This document shows, in pieces, positions 6,883 to 14,690 of a stretch of DNA of 37,580 nt. Within the stretch, counting starts at the first letter, position 1; every line of letters begins with the position of its first letter. The position numbers were made by a program, and so were the translations under genes. The notes below the pieces were generated by a model, which did no database searches, had not been told where the DNA came from, and was given only the letters and a program-made list of their open reading frames with translations. The DNA is taken from positions 1-37,580 of the forward strand of contig JBFXDD010000041.1 of NCBI GenBank assembly GCA_050181465.1. Reading direction: 5' to 3'. Origin of the DNA: JACRLW01 sp050181465 (GTDB lineage: Bacteria > Planctomycetota > UBA1135 > UBA2386).

Positions 6883-9725
6883 CGTTCGAGTTCCTTGCGA
6901 AGTGCTTCGACGTCGGCCTCGGCGCGGCGGTCACCGTCCGCACGCGCACGCGCGAGTTCCAGGGCCACCCGCGCGCGCGCGACGTTGCCGGCGGCGAGGG
7001 CCGCCTTGCACTCGCACAGCGACGACCGCGACCACAGCCACGCCGTGGGATCGTCACGATCCGCTCGCGAGGCATCGCCGAGCAAGACGCGCTGCACGAG
7101 CGGGCTCACGCCATGCGTGAGATAAGCGAACGCCGCGTGATCCCACGCCGTCGCCGCCTCGGCGAAGCGTTCCGCTCCTTCGTGCTGCTCGGCCAAGACT
7201 TGCCAGGCGGGTCCGAGCGCGCGCACTTCAAAGTCCGGCAAGTCGACGAGCCAACGCGCGAGGATCGGCGCAGCGGAGGAGCGCAGCGAGGGCGAACGCG
7301 CCAGGATCTCGAGAACGCGCAACAGACGGCTCTGCGCAGCGAGATGCGCGAAGGGATGCCCTGCGGCCGCGCGGAGACCCTCGCTCCATGCCGTGACGGC
7401 CGCCGGACATTCCTCGCGGATCGTTCGCTGGAAAGCGAGTTGGATCCGGGGCTCGGCGAGCGGCGGACCGAGATTGAGCGCCGTCTCGAGTTCGAGGTGC
7501 GGCCGCGCAAGCGACTCGGCCACGGCAAAGTCGACCAGCATGCGCGCCGCGCTGTCGGCGAGCGGGCCAGGGTTCGAGCCGAACCACTCGAACGCTTCCT
7601 CCTCGGCGCGCTCGTCGAACCCGGTCGCGATCTTCGCACGCAGCCGCGCGCCGAGTTCATCACGGAACTCCGACCGTACCAGCTCGATGCGCAGCGCGAC
7701 AACGCGAACTTCGCTCGTCAGATCGTCGCCGTGCTCGGCGTAGAGGCGACGCGGCAACCCGCGGTCGTCCAAGTCCGGACGCCGCGCGATCCACTGAAGC
7801 AGGATGGCGCCGATCGGATCCGAGAAGGTCGGCAAACGCTCGACCAAGGAATCGACGTCCGACTGGGTCAGGAGCCTGCTCGCCGCCGACTCCGCACGAC
7901 GCAGCCAGGTTCGCGGCCAGGACCCCGGTTCGGCGAGCAAGGCGTCGAGCACGGTGCGGTCGCCGATCGCGAGCTTGGCGAAGTGGAACGCATCGAAGGA
8001 CCCGGCCAGCGGCTCGGCGGCGATGAGCCGAACCGCCGCTTCGTCTCCGCGCTCGCGCAGTGCGTCCAACCACTCGATCCGCATCGCGCGGTCGAGTCGA
8101 TTCCAGACGGCTTCCATGACGGGCGGCGTCCCTGCCGAAAGCAGCAGGTGATCCACCGCACGTGCAGTGCGCAGGTCGGAGCGATCGATCTGAAGGATGC
8201 TCCTCTCGAGTTCTGTGCTCAGATCGACTCGCACGAGCTGAGTCAACAGGAAGCGCAGTGGCTGCTCGGTCGCCCGCGCGAGGGTCGCAGGGACGATACG
8301 CGACATCACGACCGACTCGTCGAGCCTCAACAACATCGACAGCTTGCGAACCTGCTCCTCATCGTTGTCGACGAGGGCGAAATCGAGCATCACCGGATCG
8401 AAGACGCCGGCCTCGCAGAGCAAGTCGAACGCAGCCCTGCAGGTCGCCAGACTCGGAGACGATTCGCCGGAGCCGCCGTCGCCGCCGAAGAGGTTCGGGT
8501 TGCCCATGCCCGCGGTCAGGACCTCGAGCACGCGAGCGCGAACGGCGGCGCTTCCCATCAGGTCCTTCGCACCGCGCAAGATGGCTGCGCTGAGAGGGTA
8601 GTCGCCGGCGAAGGCTTCCTCGATCAGCAGCGGCACCACTTCCGATCCGCGGCGCGACAACCAGGCGGCGATCTCGTCGCGGGGACCTTCGGCGACCTCG
8701 CGCGCGATCGAGAACAGCAGGCGCTCACCGCGGGCATCGATGTTGTGCAGGAGGTCGAGCAGCGAACCGAAGGCGCCGCGATTCCAGCCTTCCTGACTCA
8801 CCTGAGCTTGAAGCTGCACCTGCGCGATCAGGCGATTCGCCGCCGCGGGCGGCAGGTATCGACAAACCGACTCGGCTCGTCGGCGCGCAGAGTCATCCTC
8901 CCCCATCGCGAACTGCAGGAGGCTCTTGGCATCGGCGTCCTTCCAGTCCTTGGTGCCCAGCGCAACGAGTACCGAGAGCCGATCCAGAGGCGACAAATCG
9001 CCACTCTCGAGCATTCGCCGCAGGGCCTGCACGGCTTCGGCACGCGGGCGGTCACCCAGCGCCTCGATCGTTCGCGATCGCGCGAGCGGCGGCAGTTCAT
9101 CGAGTCGCTCGATCGGCAGCGGCCAGATGGCTTCGACCATACATTGGGCGGCGAACTGTCCGACCGCATCGTCCGCATCGGTCAACACCACTCGCCAATC
9201 CGCAGGCGTGAGAGCGGACTCGCGCGCGGCGCGCACGAACGCACGACGGCGCAATTCCGAAGCGGCTTCGATCCGCTCCGATTCGATCGGCTCGGGTTCG
9301 CCGTCGCCGCGGCGCACCGGCGCGATCGCCAACTCGCGACAGCGCTCGATGGGAAGTCGTCCCACCAGATCGAGCAGGACCGACGGCTCGCTCTCGTTGC
9401 GGAGCCACGCGGTCAGTTTGGTCGCGTCGGCAGCAGGTGCGAGCGCGAGATCCTGGAGCAGCAGACTCGCCGCGGCGCGGCGCACCGAGGAGCGTTCGTC
9501 GACCAGCCCCGGTTCGATTGCCGCACGGTCGAGACGATCCCGCGGCAGCACCGCGAGGGAGCGTCGCGCCGACTCGAGGACGATCGGATCCTCACTGCGG
9601 AGATCGATATGCCAGCCGCGCACGGTCTCTGCATCCTGTGCAGCGGGCTTGGCCGCGAAGACCGCCAGGATCAGCAACAGCATCGGCGGTGGAGCGATCC
9701 TGAGTTGGTCGCGCATCACGATCAT
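6879..9725 (-). CDS. Large exported HEAT-repeat protein
   Basis: A 948-residue protein with an N-terminal export signal (PPPMLLLILAVFAAKPAAQDA) and no other membrane segment. The remainder is almost wholly alpha-helical, with HEAT-type units such as DERSSVRRAAASLLLQDLAL, ARSRTIEALGDRPRAEAVQA, and SPLDRLSVLVALGTKDWKDA. The last 120 residues (AEAATAWDHAAFAYLTHG, and CKAALAAGNVARARVALELA) look more like TPR. No catalytic motif was seen; a periplasmic scaffold role is plausible but inferred. Its start overlaps the nnrD stop by four bases (ATGA, 9722-9725) and its stop overlaps the YdjY start, indicating translational coupling. The long opposite-strand open frame over this region is its shadow. 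Confidence 0.85.
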   Translation of the reverse strand: MIVMRDQLRIAPPPMLLLILAVFAAKPAAQDAETVRGWHIDLRSEDPIVLESARRSLAVLPRDRLDRAAIEPGLVDERSSVRRAAASLLLQDLALAPAADATKLTAWLRNESEPSVLLDLVGRLPIERCRELAIAPVRRGDGEPEPIESERIEAASELRRRAFVRAARESALTPADWRVVLTDADDAVGQFAAQCMVEAIWPLPIERLDELPPLARSRTIEALGDRPRAEAVQALRRMLESGDLSPLDRLSVLVALGTKDWKDADAKSLLQFAMGEDDSARRRAESVCRYLPPAAANRLIAQVQLQAQVSQEGWNRGAFGSLLDLLHNIDARGERLLFSIAREVAEGPRDEIAAWLSRRGSEVVPLLIEEAFAGDYPLSAAILRGAKDLMGSAAVRARVLEVLTAGMGNPNLFGGDGGSGESSPSLATCRAAFDLLCEAGVFDPVMLDFALVDNDEEQVRKLSMLLRLDESVVMSRIVPATLARATEQPLRFLLTQLVRVDLSTELERSILQIDRSDLRTARAVDHLLLSAGTPPVMEAVWNRLDRAMRIEWLDALRERGDEAAVRLIAAEPLAGSFDAFHFAKLAIGDRTVLDALLAEPGSWPRTWLRRAESAASRLLTQSDVDSLVERLPTFSDPIGAILLQWIARRPDLDDRGLPRRLYAEHGDDLTSEVRVVALRIELVRSEFRDELGARLRAKIATGFDERAEEEAFEWFGSNPGPLADSAARMLVDFAVAESLARPHLELETALNLGPPLAEPRIQLAFQRTIREECPAAVTAWSEGLRAAAGHPFAHLAAQSRLLRVLEILARSPSLRSSAAPILARWLVDLPDFEVRALGPAWQVLAEQHEGAERFAEAATAWDHAAFAYLTHGVSPLVQRVLLGDASRADRDDPTAWLWSRSSLCECKAALAAGNVARARVALELARARADGDRRAEADVEALRKELER

Positions 9726-10555
9726 TCTCTCTCGAACTCCGCGAAGGACACGGCGATCGCCGCGGGAAGGTCTTCAGCGCAAAGTCCGGTGCGGGATACA
9801 GCCGCCGCCACGCGATCGCCGGCGAGACCATGCACGTGCACGCCAAGGCGCGCCGCATCGAAGGCGGTCATTCCCTGCGCGAGCAGGGCGCCGATCACAC
9901 CGGTGAGCACATCACCGCTGCCGCCCGTCGCCATGCCCGGATTGCCGGTCTGGTTGATGTAGATCCGTTCGCCGTCGGTCACGACGGTGTCGGCACCTTT
10001 CAGCACGACCACGGCCGAACTCATCGCTTGCAACCGCAAGGCGGCCACGCGTCGATCGGCGCGAATCGACTCGATCGAGACTCCAAGGAGCCGCGCGGCT
10101 TCGCCGACGTGCGGCGTCAGGACACAGTGCGAGTCCAACGCGGAGTCGGTCGCGGAACGAAGTGGTGCGAGCAGGTTGAGCGCGTCGGCATCGATCACGG
10201 CGGGCCGTTCGCGGCGCGCGGCGAGACTCGCCGTGAGCAGTGTTGCCGCGGTTGAGTCGGTGCCGAGTCCGGGACCGATCGCGAGTGCATCGACCGAGCG
10301 CAGCATCGACTCGACGGTCGCGTGATCGCGGTCCAAGGTCGTCGCCGCCGGAACCGCGAGCGGAAACAGCGGGCAACACTCCGCCGGCAGTGCGACGCGC
10401 AGGAGCCCCAGTCCGGATCGCAGAGCCGCACGCGACGCGAGGATCGCCGCCCCTGTCATGAGGCGACTGCCGGCGATCAGGAGCAGCACGCCGTGGTCGC
10501 CCTTGTGCGCGTCGCGAGCGCGCGGCGGCAACTTCGGCAAGTCGGTGATCGTCAC
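9722..10555 (-). CDS. nnrD: ADP-dependent NAD(P)H-hydrate dehydratase
   Basis: Dehydrates the S-epimer of hydrated NAD(P)H back to NAD(P)H using ADP, a cofactor-repair step in the cytosol. The 277-residue protein is a single ribokinase-fold CARKD domain (PF01256): HKGDHGVLLLIAGS (18-30), AIGPGLGTD, DADALNLLAP, LTPHVGEAARLLG, VVVLKGADTVV, and the catalytic loop GNPGMATGGSGDVLTG (Asp215). The usual N-terminal epimerase domain (NnrE/YjeF_N) is absent. The start is a GTG at 10555 that overlaps the asparaginase stop (GTGA); the frame stays open upstream only inside the asparaginase gene. Length and motifs fit the stand-alone family. Confidence 0.93.
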   Translation of the reverse strand: MTITDLPKLPPRARDAHKGDHGVLLLIAGSRLMTGAAILASRAALRSGLGLLRVALPAECCPLFPLAVPAATTLDRDHATVESMLRSVDALAIGPGLGTDSTAATLLTASLAARRERPAVIDADALNLLAPLRSATDSALDSHCVLTPHVGEAARLLGVSIESIRADRRVAALRLQAMSSAVVVLKGADTVVTDGERIYINQTGNPGMATGGSGDVLTGVIGALLAQGMTAFDAARLGVHVHGLAGDRVAAAVSRTGLCAEDLPAAIAVSFAEFERE

Positions 10556-11595
10556 GACCACGACGGCAACTCCACCGTGAGCCGCACTTCCCCCACCGGC
10601 AGTTTGTTCGTGTTGAGGATGCGCGGCCGTGCGTGTTCGGCGAAGGCCGGCGGCGCCGCGTCGCCCTCCCAGAGTCCTAGCCGACGGAGCAACTCGACGA
10701 CGACCGGTGCCACCGCACGTTCCTGGCCGTCGCGCACCTTGAGCGCGACGCCAAAGGCGCCGCGACGGCCGCGACCGCCGACCACGTAGACGCCCTCCGC
10801 ACCGTTCTTCGCGATCACGCGACCCGGCGCAGTCTGCGCACAGAGAGTGCCGAGGCGCCCGCGCCCGCCCAGGTGCTCGGGAGCCTGCGCGACGGCGTGG
10901 AGGATGCGAGAACACGCTCGCTGCGAAACGCTCTCGCCGCCGGTCGGGTTCACGAAGCGCAAGAACGCCCGAGCGAGCGCAGTCAGCGGCATCGCCATGG
11001 TCGGCGCACCGCAGCCGTCGATCGCGAGCGGGATCGCATCGGGGGCCAGATCGGCGAACTCGGCGACCACCGCGCGCACTTGGGACTGTGAGGGGCCGTG
11101 GGGATCGAGGTAGGTCCGCAGGTCCTGGCCGAGTGACTGTGCGAGCAGCAGGAAGCCGGCGTGCTTGCCCGAACAGTTGTTGTGCACTCGCTGGGGCTTG
11201 CCGCCGCTCCGCGCCAGATCGAGGCCGGCGGCGCGATCGAAGGGCGCGTGCGGGCCGCAACCGAGTGCGTCTTCGACGAGTCCGCCGCGGGCGAGCAACG
11301 CGCGGGCGGTGGCCACGTGCAGGTCGGTGCCGTCGTGGCTGGCGCAGGTCAGCGCGATCTCCTCGTCGGACAGCCCGAGCCGATCGGCGATTCCATCGCG
11401 CAGGAGCGGCAGCGCCTGCAAGGGTTTGATCGCCGAGCGGGTCCAGACCGGACGGTCGACCTCGCCCGCGGTCCACAGCGAGCCGTCGCTCCGCGCGACC
11501 GCGATCGCGCCGTAGTGCTCCGACTCGACGAGGTCCCCGCGGGTCACTTCGACCAAGCGAACGTCGGTCGTTCGCGGCGTGGACGGCGGGGGCAT
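10552..11595 (-). CDS. L-asparaginase, thermolabile type (Asparaginase_II family)
   Basis: Predicted to hydrolyse L-asparagine to aspartate and ammonia. The 347-residue protein belongs to PF06089, unrelated to E. coli AnsA/AnsB. Key blocks are RSAIKPLQALPLL, CASHDGTDLHVAT, HNNCSGKHAGFLL, IDGCGAPTMAMPL, and AKNGAEGVYVVGG. As I recall it, the Rhizobium etli enzyme ReAV uses a Ser-x-x-Lys pair (Ser48/Lys51) and a Cys/Lys/Cys zinc site (Cys135, Lys138, Cys189). Here Ser54/Lys57 and Cys141/Lys144/Cys195 keep exactly the same spacing. The ATG at 11595 is the first start after the divergent intergenic gap; the frame is open far upstream, but that extension would run antisense through the BFN and tRNA genes. 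First gene of the nnrD operon. Confidence 0.92.
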   Translation of the reverse strand: MPPPSTPRTTDVRLVEVTRGDLVESEHYGAIAVARSDGSLWTAGEVDRPVWTRSAIKPLQALPLLRDGIADRLGLSDEEIALTCASHDGTDLHVATARALLARGGLVEDALGCGPHAPFDRAAGLDLARSGGKPQRVHNNCSGKHAGFLLLAQSLGQDLRTYLDPHGPSQSQVRAVVAEFADLAPDAIPLAIDGCGAPTMAMPLTALARAFLRFVNPTGGESVSQRACSRILHAVAQAPEHLGGRGRLGTLCAQTAPGRVIAKNGAEGVYVVGGRGRRGAFGVALKVRDGQERAVAPVVVELLRRLGLWEGDAAPPAFAEHARPRILNTNKLPVGEVRLTVELPSWS

Positions 11596-11673
11596 GGCGC
11601 AGACTGTCCGGCCTGACTGGCGGCCCTGCAAGTCCAGGCGAGCGCGCGGCGGATCGGGTAGAAGGGCGGCGCG

Positions 11674-12099
11674 ATGAATGACCTCGTCCCGGTCGAGATC
11701 AGCCGGCTGGTGCTGCAGCAGAAGGGTGAGCCGCAGTACGTCCACCTGCGCGTCCTCGACTCCGAGCGAAGTTTCCCGATCGTGATCGGCTTCCACGAAG
11801 CGGCCGAGATCTACCGCAAGCTCGCGAACGAGGCGTTCGAGCGGCCGATGACCCACGATCTCATCGGCCGGATCCTCGACGCGACGAACCGCAGTCTGCG
11901 ACGGGTGATCATCAACGCGATCACCGAGGGCACCTTCCACGCGATGCTGGATCTCACGCTCGAGCCAGGCTTCGACGACGAGGACGACAACCCCTTCATC
12001 GATTGCCGTCCTTCCGACGCGATCGCGCTCGCAGCCCAATTCCAGACCCCGATCTTCGTGAAGCGCGAGGTCCTCGACGCGGTCGCGCCCGAGGGTTAG
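11674..12099 (+). CDS. Bifunctional nuclease (BFN/DUF151) family protein
   Basis: A 141-residue cytosolic protein matching PF02577: VEISRLVLQQKGEPQYVHLR, then FPIVIGFHEAAEIYRKL, an acidic strand-turn segment, and the hallmark DCRPSDAIALAAQFQTPIFV. Plant members have DNase and RNase activity; bacterial members are common in actinobacteria, Bacteroidetes and planctomycetes, with unclear roles. The length matches the domain alone, without the UVR tail some homologues have. The ATG start is preceded by AGAAGGG, a usable ribosome binding site. Divergent from the asparaginase gene (78 bases between starts) and 44 bases upstream of tRNA-Ser. Confidence 0.92.
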   Translation: MNDLVPVEISRLVLQQKGEPQYVHLRVLDSERSFPIVIGFHEAAEIYRKLANEAFERPMTHDLIGRILDATNRSLRRVIINAITEGTFHAMLDLTLEPGFDDEDDNPFIDCRPSDAIALAAQFQTPIFVKREVLDAVAPEG

Positions 12100-12143
12100 C
12101 GTGGCACGCCGGCTCGGCCGCGCCCCGCGCGGCCTGCACCCGC

Positions 12144-12230
12144 GGTGGGGTGGCAGAGCGGCCGATTGCGGCGGTCTTGAAAACCGCTGTCGGGTCAAAC
12201 CGACCGGGGGTTCGAATCCCTCCCCCACCG
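12144..12230 (+). tRNA. tRNA-Ser (anticodon UGA)
   Basis: An 87-nt cloverleaf. The acceptor stem GGTGGGG (12144-12150) pairs with CCCCACC (12223-12229), with discriminator G12230. The anticodon stem GCGGT/ACCGC encloses CTTGAAA, giving anticodon TGA at 12178-12180. A long class II variable arm (GTCGG/CCGAC) identifies serine, and the T-arm is GGGGG-TTCGAAT-CCCTC. The 3' CCA is not encoded, so it must be added after transcription. Confidence 0.97.
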
Positions 12231-12682
12231 ATTTCCGTCCTGCGGCGGCGGCGCGGTTCCGCAAGCTGTGAGCCGAAGTCAAGGTGGACGCCACAGGGAA
12301 TGGTCGAGGAGTTCCGTCGCGGAGGTCTCGACCCACTGGATTCCGACCGCGATCCATCCGATACTCCTTCCGTTCTTCGTGACTCGTGGTGGTCCCGGGC
12401 AGCCCCCGACCACCGGAAACGTTGCAGTTCCCGCCGGGAATCGCGCAAGCTGGCCGCACCTTGGAAGGTGGGCCGGGCTTGGCAGACGACCCCGGATGCT
12501 GGCTCACGGATTTCCCTTCGGACAGTGAACGCGCGGTGTCCGCGCGACGCACTGCTGCGACTCCGAGTCCGAAACTGTCCGCGACCGTCCTCCGACGGTC
12601 CATCTCGCCGAAGACGGCACCGCCGTGAGCGGTGGTCGGTTGCACCGTTGTGCAGACCCCCACGCGCGCGCGGCCTCCTCCC
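12231..12682 (+). other. Structured non-coding gap upstream of the DEAD-box helicase
   Basis: About 450 bases without a convincing gene. It holds several short stable inverted repeats: TTCCC-GCC-GGGAA (12428-12440); GGCC-CACCTT / AAGGTG-GGCC (12452-12474, one bulged G); and GCGCGG-TGT-CCGCGC (12531-12545). The helicase promoter and a possible structured 5' leader presumably lie here. Small open frames across it lack start signals or recognisable similarity. Confidence 0.4.
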
Positions 12683-14065
12683 ATGACTGATCGTTCCGGT
12701 CCAAAGACCGCCTCTCCCGTGTCCGCTGTTCCCACTGCTGATTTCTCGAGCCTGGGACTCTCCCAGCCGACCCTGCGCGCTCTGAACGAGTGCGGCTACA
12801 CCACGCCGACGCCGATCCAGGCGCAGGCCATCCCCTACCTCGTCGACGGCCGTGATCTGCTCGGCATCGCGCAGACCGGCACCGGTAAGACCGCCGCGTT
12901 CGCGCTGCCCACGATCGATTTCCTCGCGCACGACCGCGCGCCGCTCTCTCCCAAGGAAGTGCGCTGCCTCGTGCTCGTGCCGACCCGCGAGCTGGCAGCC
13001 CAGGTGCACGAGGCCTTCGCGACCTACGGCAAGCACCACGATCTGCGCTTCGCCGTCGCCTTCGGCGGCGTCGGCATCGTGCCGCAACAGCGCACGCTCG
13101 CGCGCGGCGTCGACGTGCTCGTCGCTACGCCCGGTCGGCTGCTCGATCTCCTGTCGCAACGCAGCGTGAACCTGCGCGAGCTGGAGGTCTTCGTCCTCGA
13201 CGAAGCCGACCGCATGCTCGACATGGGCTTCATCAACGACGTGCGCAAGATCCTCGCGCTCTTGCCCAAGGATCGCCAATCACTCCTGTTCTCGGCGACG
13301 ATGCCGCCCGACGTCGTGACACTCACTCGCACGATCCTCAACGATCCGATGCGCGTCGAGGTCACCCCGCCCGCCAAGACCGCGGATCGCGTCGAGCAAG
13401 GCGTCTACTTCGTCGACAAGTCACTCAAGCGCGACCTGCTCGCTCACTTGCTGACGGAGACGTCCATGTTCCGCACGCTCGTGTTCACCCGCACGAAGCA
13501 CGGCGCGGACCGCGTGGTGCGCAACCTCAAGAGCGCGGACATCCACGCCGTCGCCATCCATGGCAACAAGGCACAGGGTGCTCGCGAGCGCGCGCTCGCC
13601 GGCTTCCGTGACGGCAAGATCCCCGTGCTCGTCGCGACCGACATCGCCGCGCGCGGCATCGACGTCGACGACGTCTCGCACGTCATCAACTTCGACGTTC
13701 CCAACGTGCCCGAGACCTACGTGCACCGCATCGGCCGCACCGGGCGCGCGGGTCGCGAAGGCATCGCGATCTCCTTCTGCGATCGCGAAGAGCAGGCCTT
13801 CCTGCGCGACATCGAGAAGCTGACCGGCCGCCGCGTGCCGGTGCTCGAGATGCCGGCGGGCATCAAGGGCTTGCCGATCCCGGCGATGTCACCGGAGCCG
13901 ACGGCCAAGACCGCGGGTTCGGGGAAGTCGAACCGCGGCAAGTCCAACGCGGCGCGCAAGGACTCCGGCACGCACGGCGCAGCCTCGCGCGGACCGCGGA
14001 TCGGCCGTCGGCGCGGCAAGCCGCGTCGCGCCGGGGAAGTCCGCGAGCGCGACATGCAGCGCTGA
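12683..14065 (+). CDS. rhlE: DEAD-box ATP-dependent RNA helicase (RhlE-type)
   Basis: Unwinds short RNA duplexes using ATP, typically in ribosome assembly or RNA decay. The 460-residue protein has every helicase motif: Q-motif (FSSLGL to TPIQAQAIP), Walker A AQTGTGKT (63-70), PTREL (100-104), TPGR (149-152), DEAD (173-176), SAT (204-206), ATDIAARGID (318-327) and HRIGRTGRAG (348-357). The two-domain core ends near residue 385. A Lys/Arg/Gly/Ser-rich basic tail follows (RIGRRRGKPRR), typical of RhlE/CsdA-like RNA-binding tails. The ATG at 12683 is preferred over a GTG 51 bases upstream because family similarity begins after it. RhlE subfamily assignment is by overall pattern. Confidence 0.93.
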   Translation: MTDRSGPKTASPVSAVPTADFSSLGLSQPTLRALNECGYTTPTPIQAQAIPYLVDGRDLLGIAQTGTGKTAAFALPTIDFLAHDRAPLSPKEVRCLVLVPTRELAAQVHEAFATYGKHHDLRFAVAFGGVGIVPQQRTLARGVDVLVATPGRLLDLLSQRSVNLRELEVFVLDEADRMLDMGFINDVRKILALLPKDRQSLLFSATMPPDVVTLTRTILNDPMRVEVTPPAKTADRVEQGVYFVDKSLKRDLLAHLLTETSMFRTLVFTRTKHGADRVVRNLKSADIHAVAIHGNKAQGARERALAGFRDGKIPVLVATDIAARGIDVDDVSHVINFDVPNVPETYVHRIGRTGRAGREGIAISFCDREEQAFLRDIEKLTGRRVPVLEMPAGIKGLPIPAMSPEPTAKTAGSGKSNRGKSNAARKDSGTHGAASRGPRIGRRRGKPRRAGEVRERDMQR

Positions 14066-14088
14066 GCCTGCGGAAGCTTGCTTCAGGC
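14066..14088. terminator. Candidate hairpin between convergent helicase and DoxX genes
   Basis: GCCTG and AAGC (separated by a CGG bulge) can pair with GCTTCAGGC around a TT turn. The hairpin begins one base after the helicase stop and covers the DoxX stop complement at 14083-14085. There is no T-tract. Confidence 0.3.
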
Positions 14089-14529
14089 GCCGCCGGCACC
14101 CGCGCCGCGGCGCTTGAAGGCGACCGCGTCGACCGAGATACCGCCCGGCCCTGCCAGCAAGACCAGCACGGAGCCCGCGAGGAAGGACGCCGCCAACTCG
14201 AAGCTCGGCCCGCCCTGGGCCCCGGGCACGAAGGGGTGGCCCTGATTGACGTGGTGCCACACCGCGCCCGCCATGACACCCACCGCGCCGAGTGCGGCGA
14301 TCGGAGTCAGGAATCCGGCAGCGAGCAGCCAGCCCCCGATGCCCTCCGCGATCGCCGCCACCGGCAGGAGAGCGGGCGGGAAGCCGGCGCTCTCCGGCAT
14401 CCAGCCGGTCAGGTTGCCCAGCTTGCCCGCTCCGTGCAGCCCCAGCGCAACGACGGTGACGACACGGACCAGGAGCAGGCCGAAGGAGACCGGGGCAGGA
14501 ACAGAACGCGGGACGAAGAGTCGGGACAT
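14083..14529 (-). CDS. DoxX family integral membrane protein
   Basis: A 148-residue protein with four predicted membrane helices: VSFGLLLVRVVTVVALGLHG, ALLPVAAIAEGIGGWLLAAG, LTPIAALGAVGVMAGAVWHH, and LAASFLAGSVLVLLAGPGG. The DoxX/DoxD fold (PF07681) is supported by the GLHGAGKL segment after helix 1, the FLTP turn between helices 2 and 3, and the HHVNQGHPF loop. Members include subunits of thiosulfate:quinone oxidoreductase and many poorly defined redox-stress proteins; the role here is unknown. It is convergent with the helicase gene (17 bases) and divergent from the glycosyltransferase gene (161 bases). Confidence 0.88.
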   Translation of the reverse strand: MSRLFVPRSVPAPVSFGLLLVRVVTVVALGLHGAGKLGNLTGWMPESAGFPPALLPVAAIAEGIGGWLLAAGFLTPIAALGAVGVMAGAVWHHVNQGHPFVPGAQGGPSFELAASFLAGSVLVLLAGPGGISVDAVAFKRRGAGAGGA

Positions 14530-14690
14530 GGTCGGGGGCAGGGCTGAGAGTCGGCCAAAGCCACGGACGTAGCAATGGCCGAACGGCGCCGGCCAGTAGA
14601 GCGAACCCGCGACGGAGAATCGAAACGAAGCCGGTGGCCCAGCGGGAATCGGGTTCGGCGACGAATCCGCCGATCCATGGGGCGGAAGTC

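Noticed and set aside
6843..9962. 1039-codon plus-strand open frame
   Set aside because: Antisense to the HEAT-repeat and nnrD genes; Arg/Gln/His-rich composition and no recognisable domain. It is an artefact of high GC in the opposite strand.
12268..12528. 86-codon open frame downstream of tRNA-Ser
   Set aside because: No ribosome binding site, no similarity recognised, and it runs through strong hairpins; treated as non-coding.
10552..12735. 727-residue reading of the asparaginase frame
   Set aside because: The N-terminal 380 or so residues would run antisense through the bifunctional-nuclease gene and tRNA-Ser. Family similarity begins only near the ATG at 11595.
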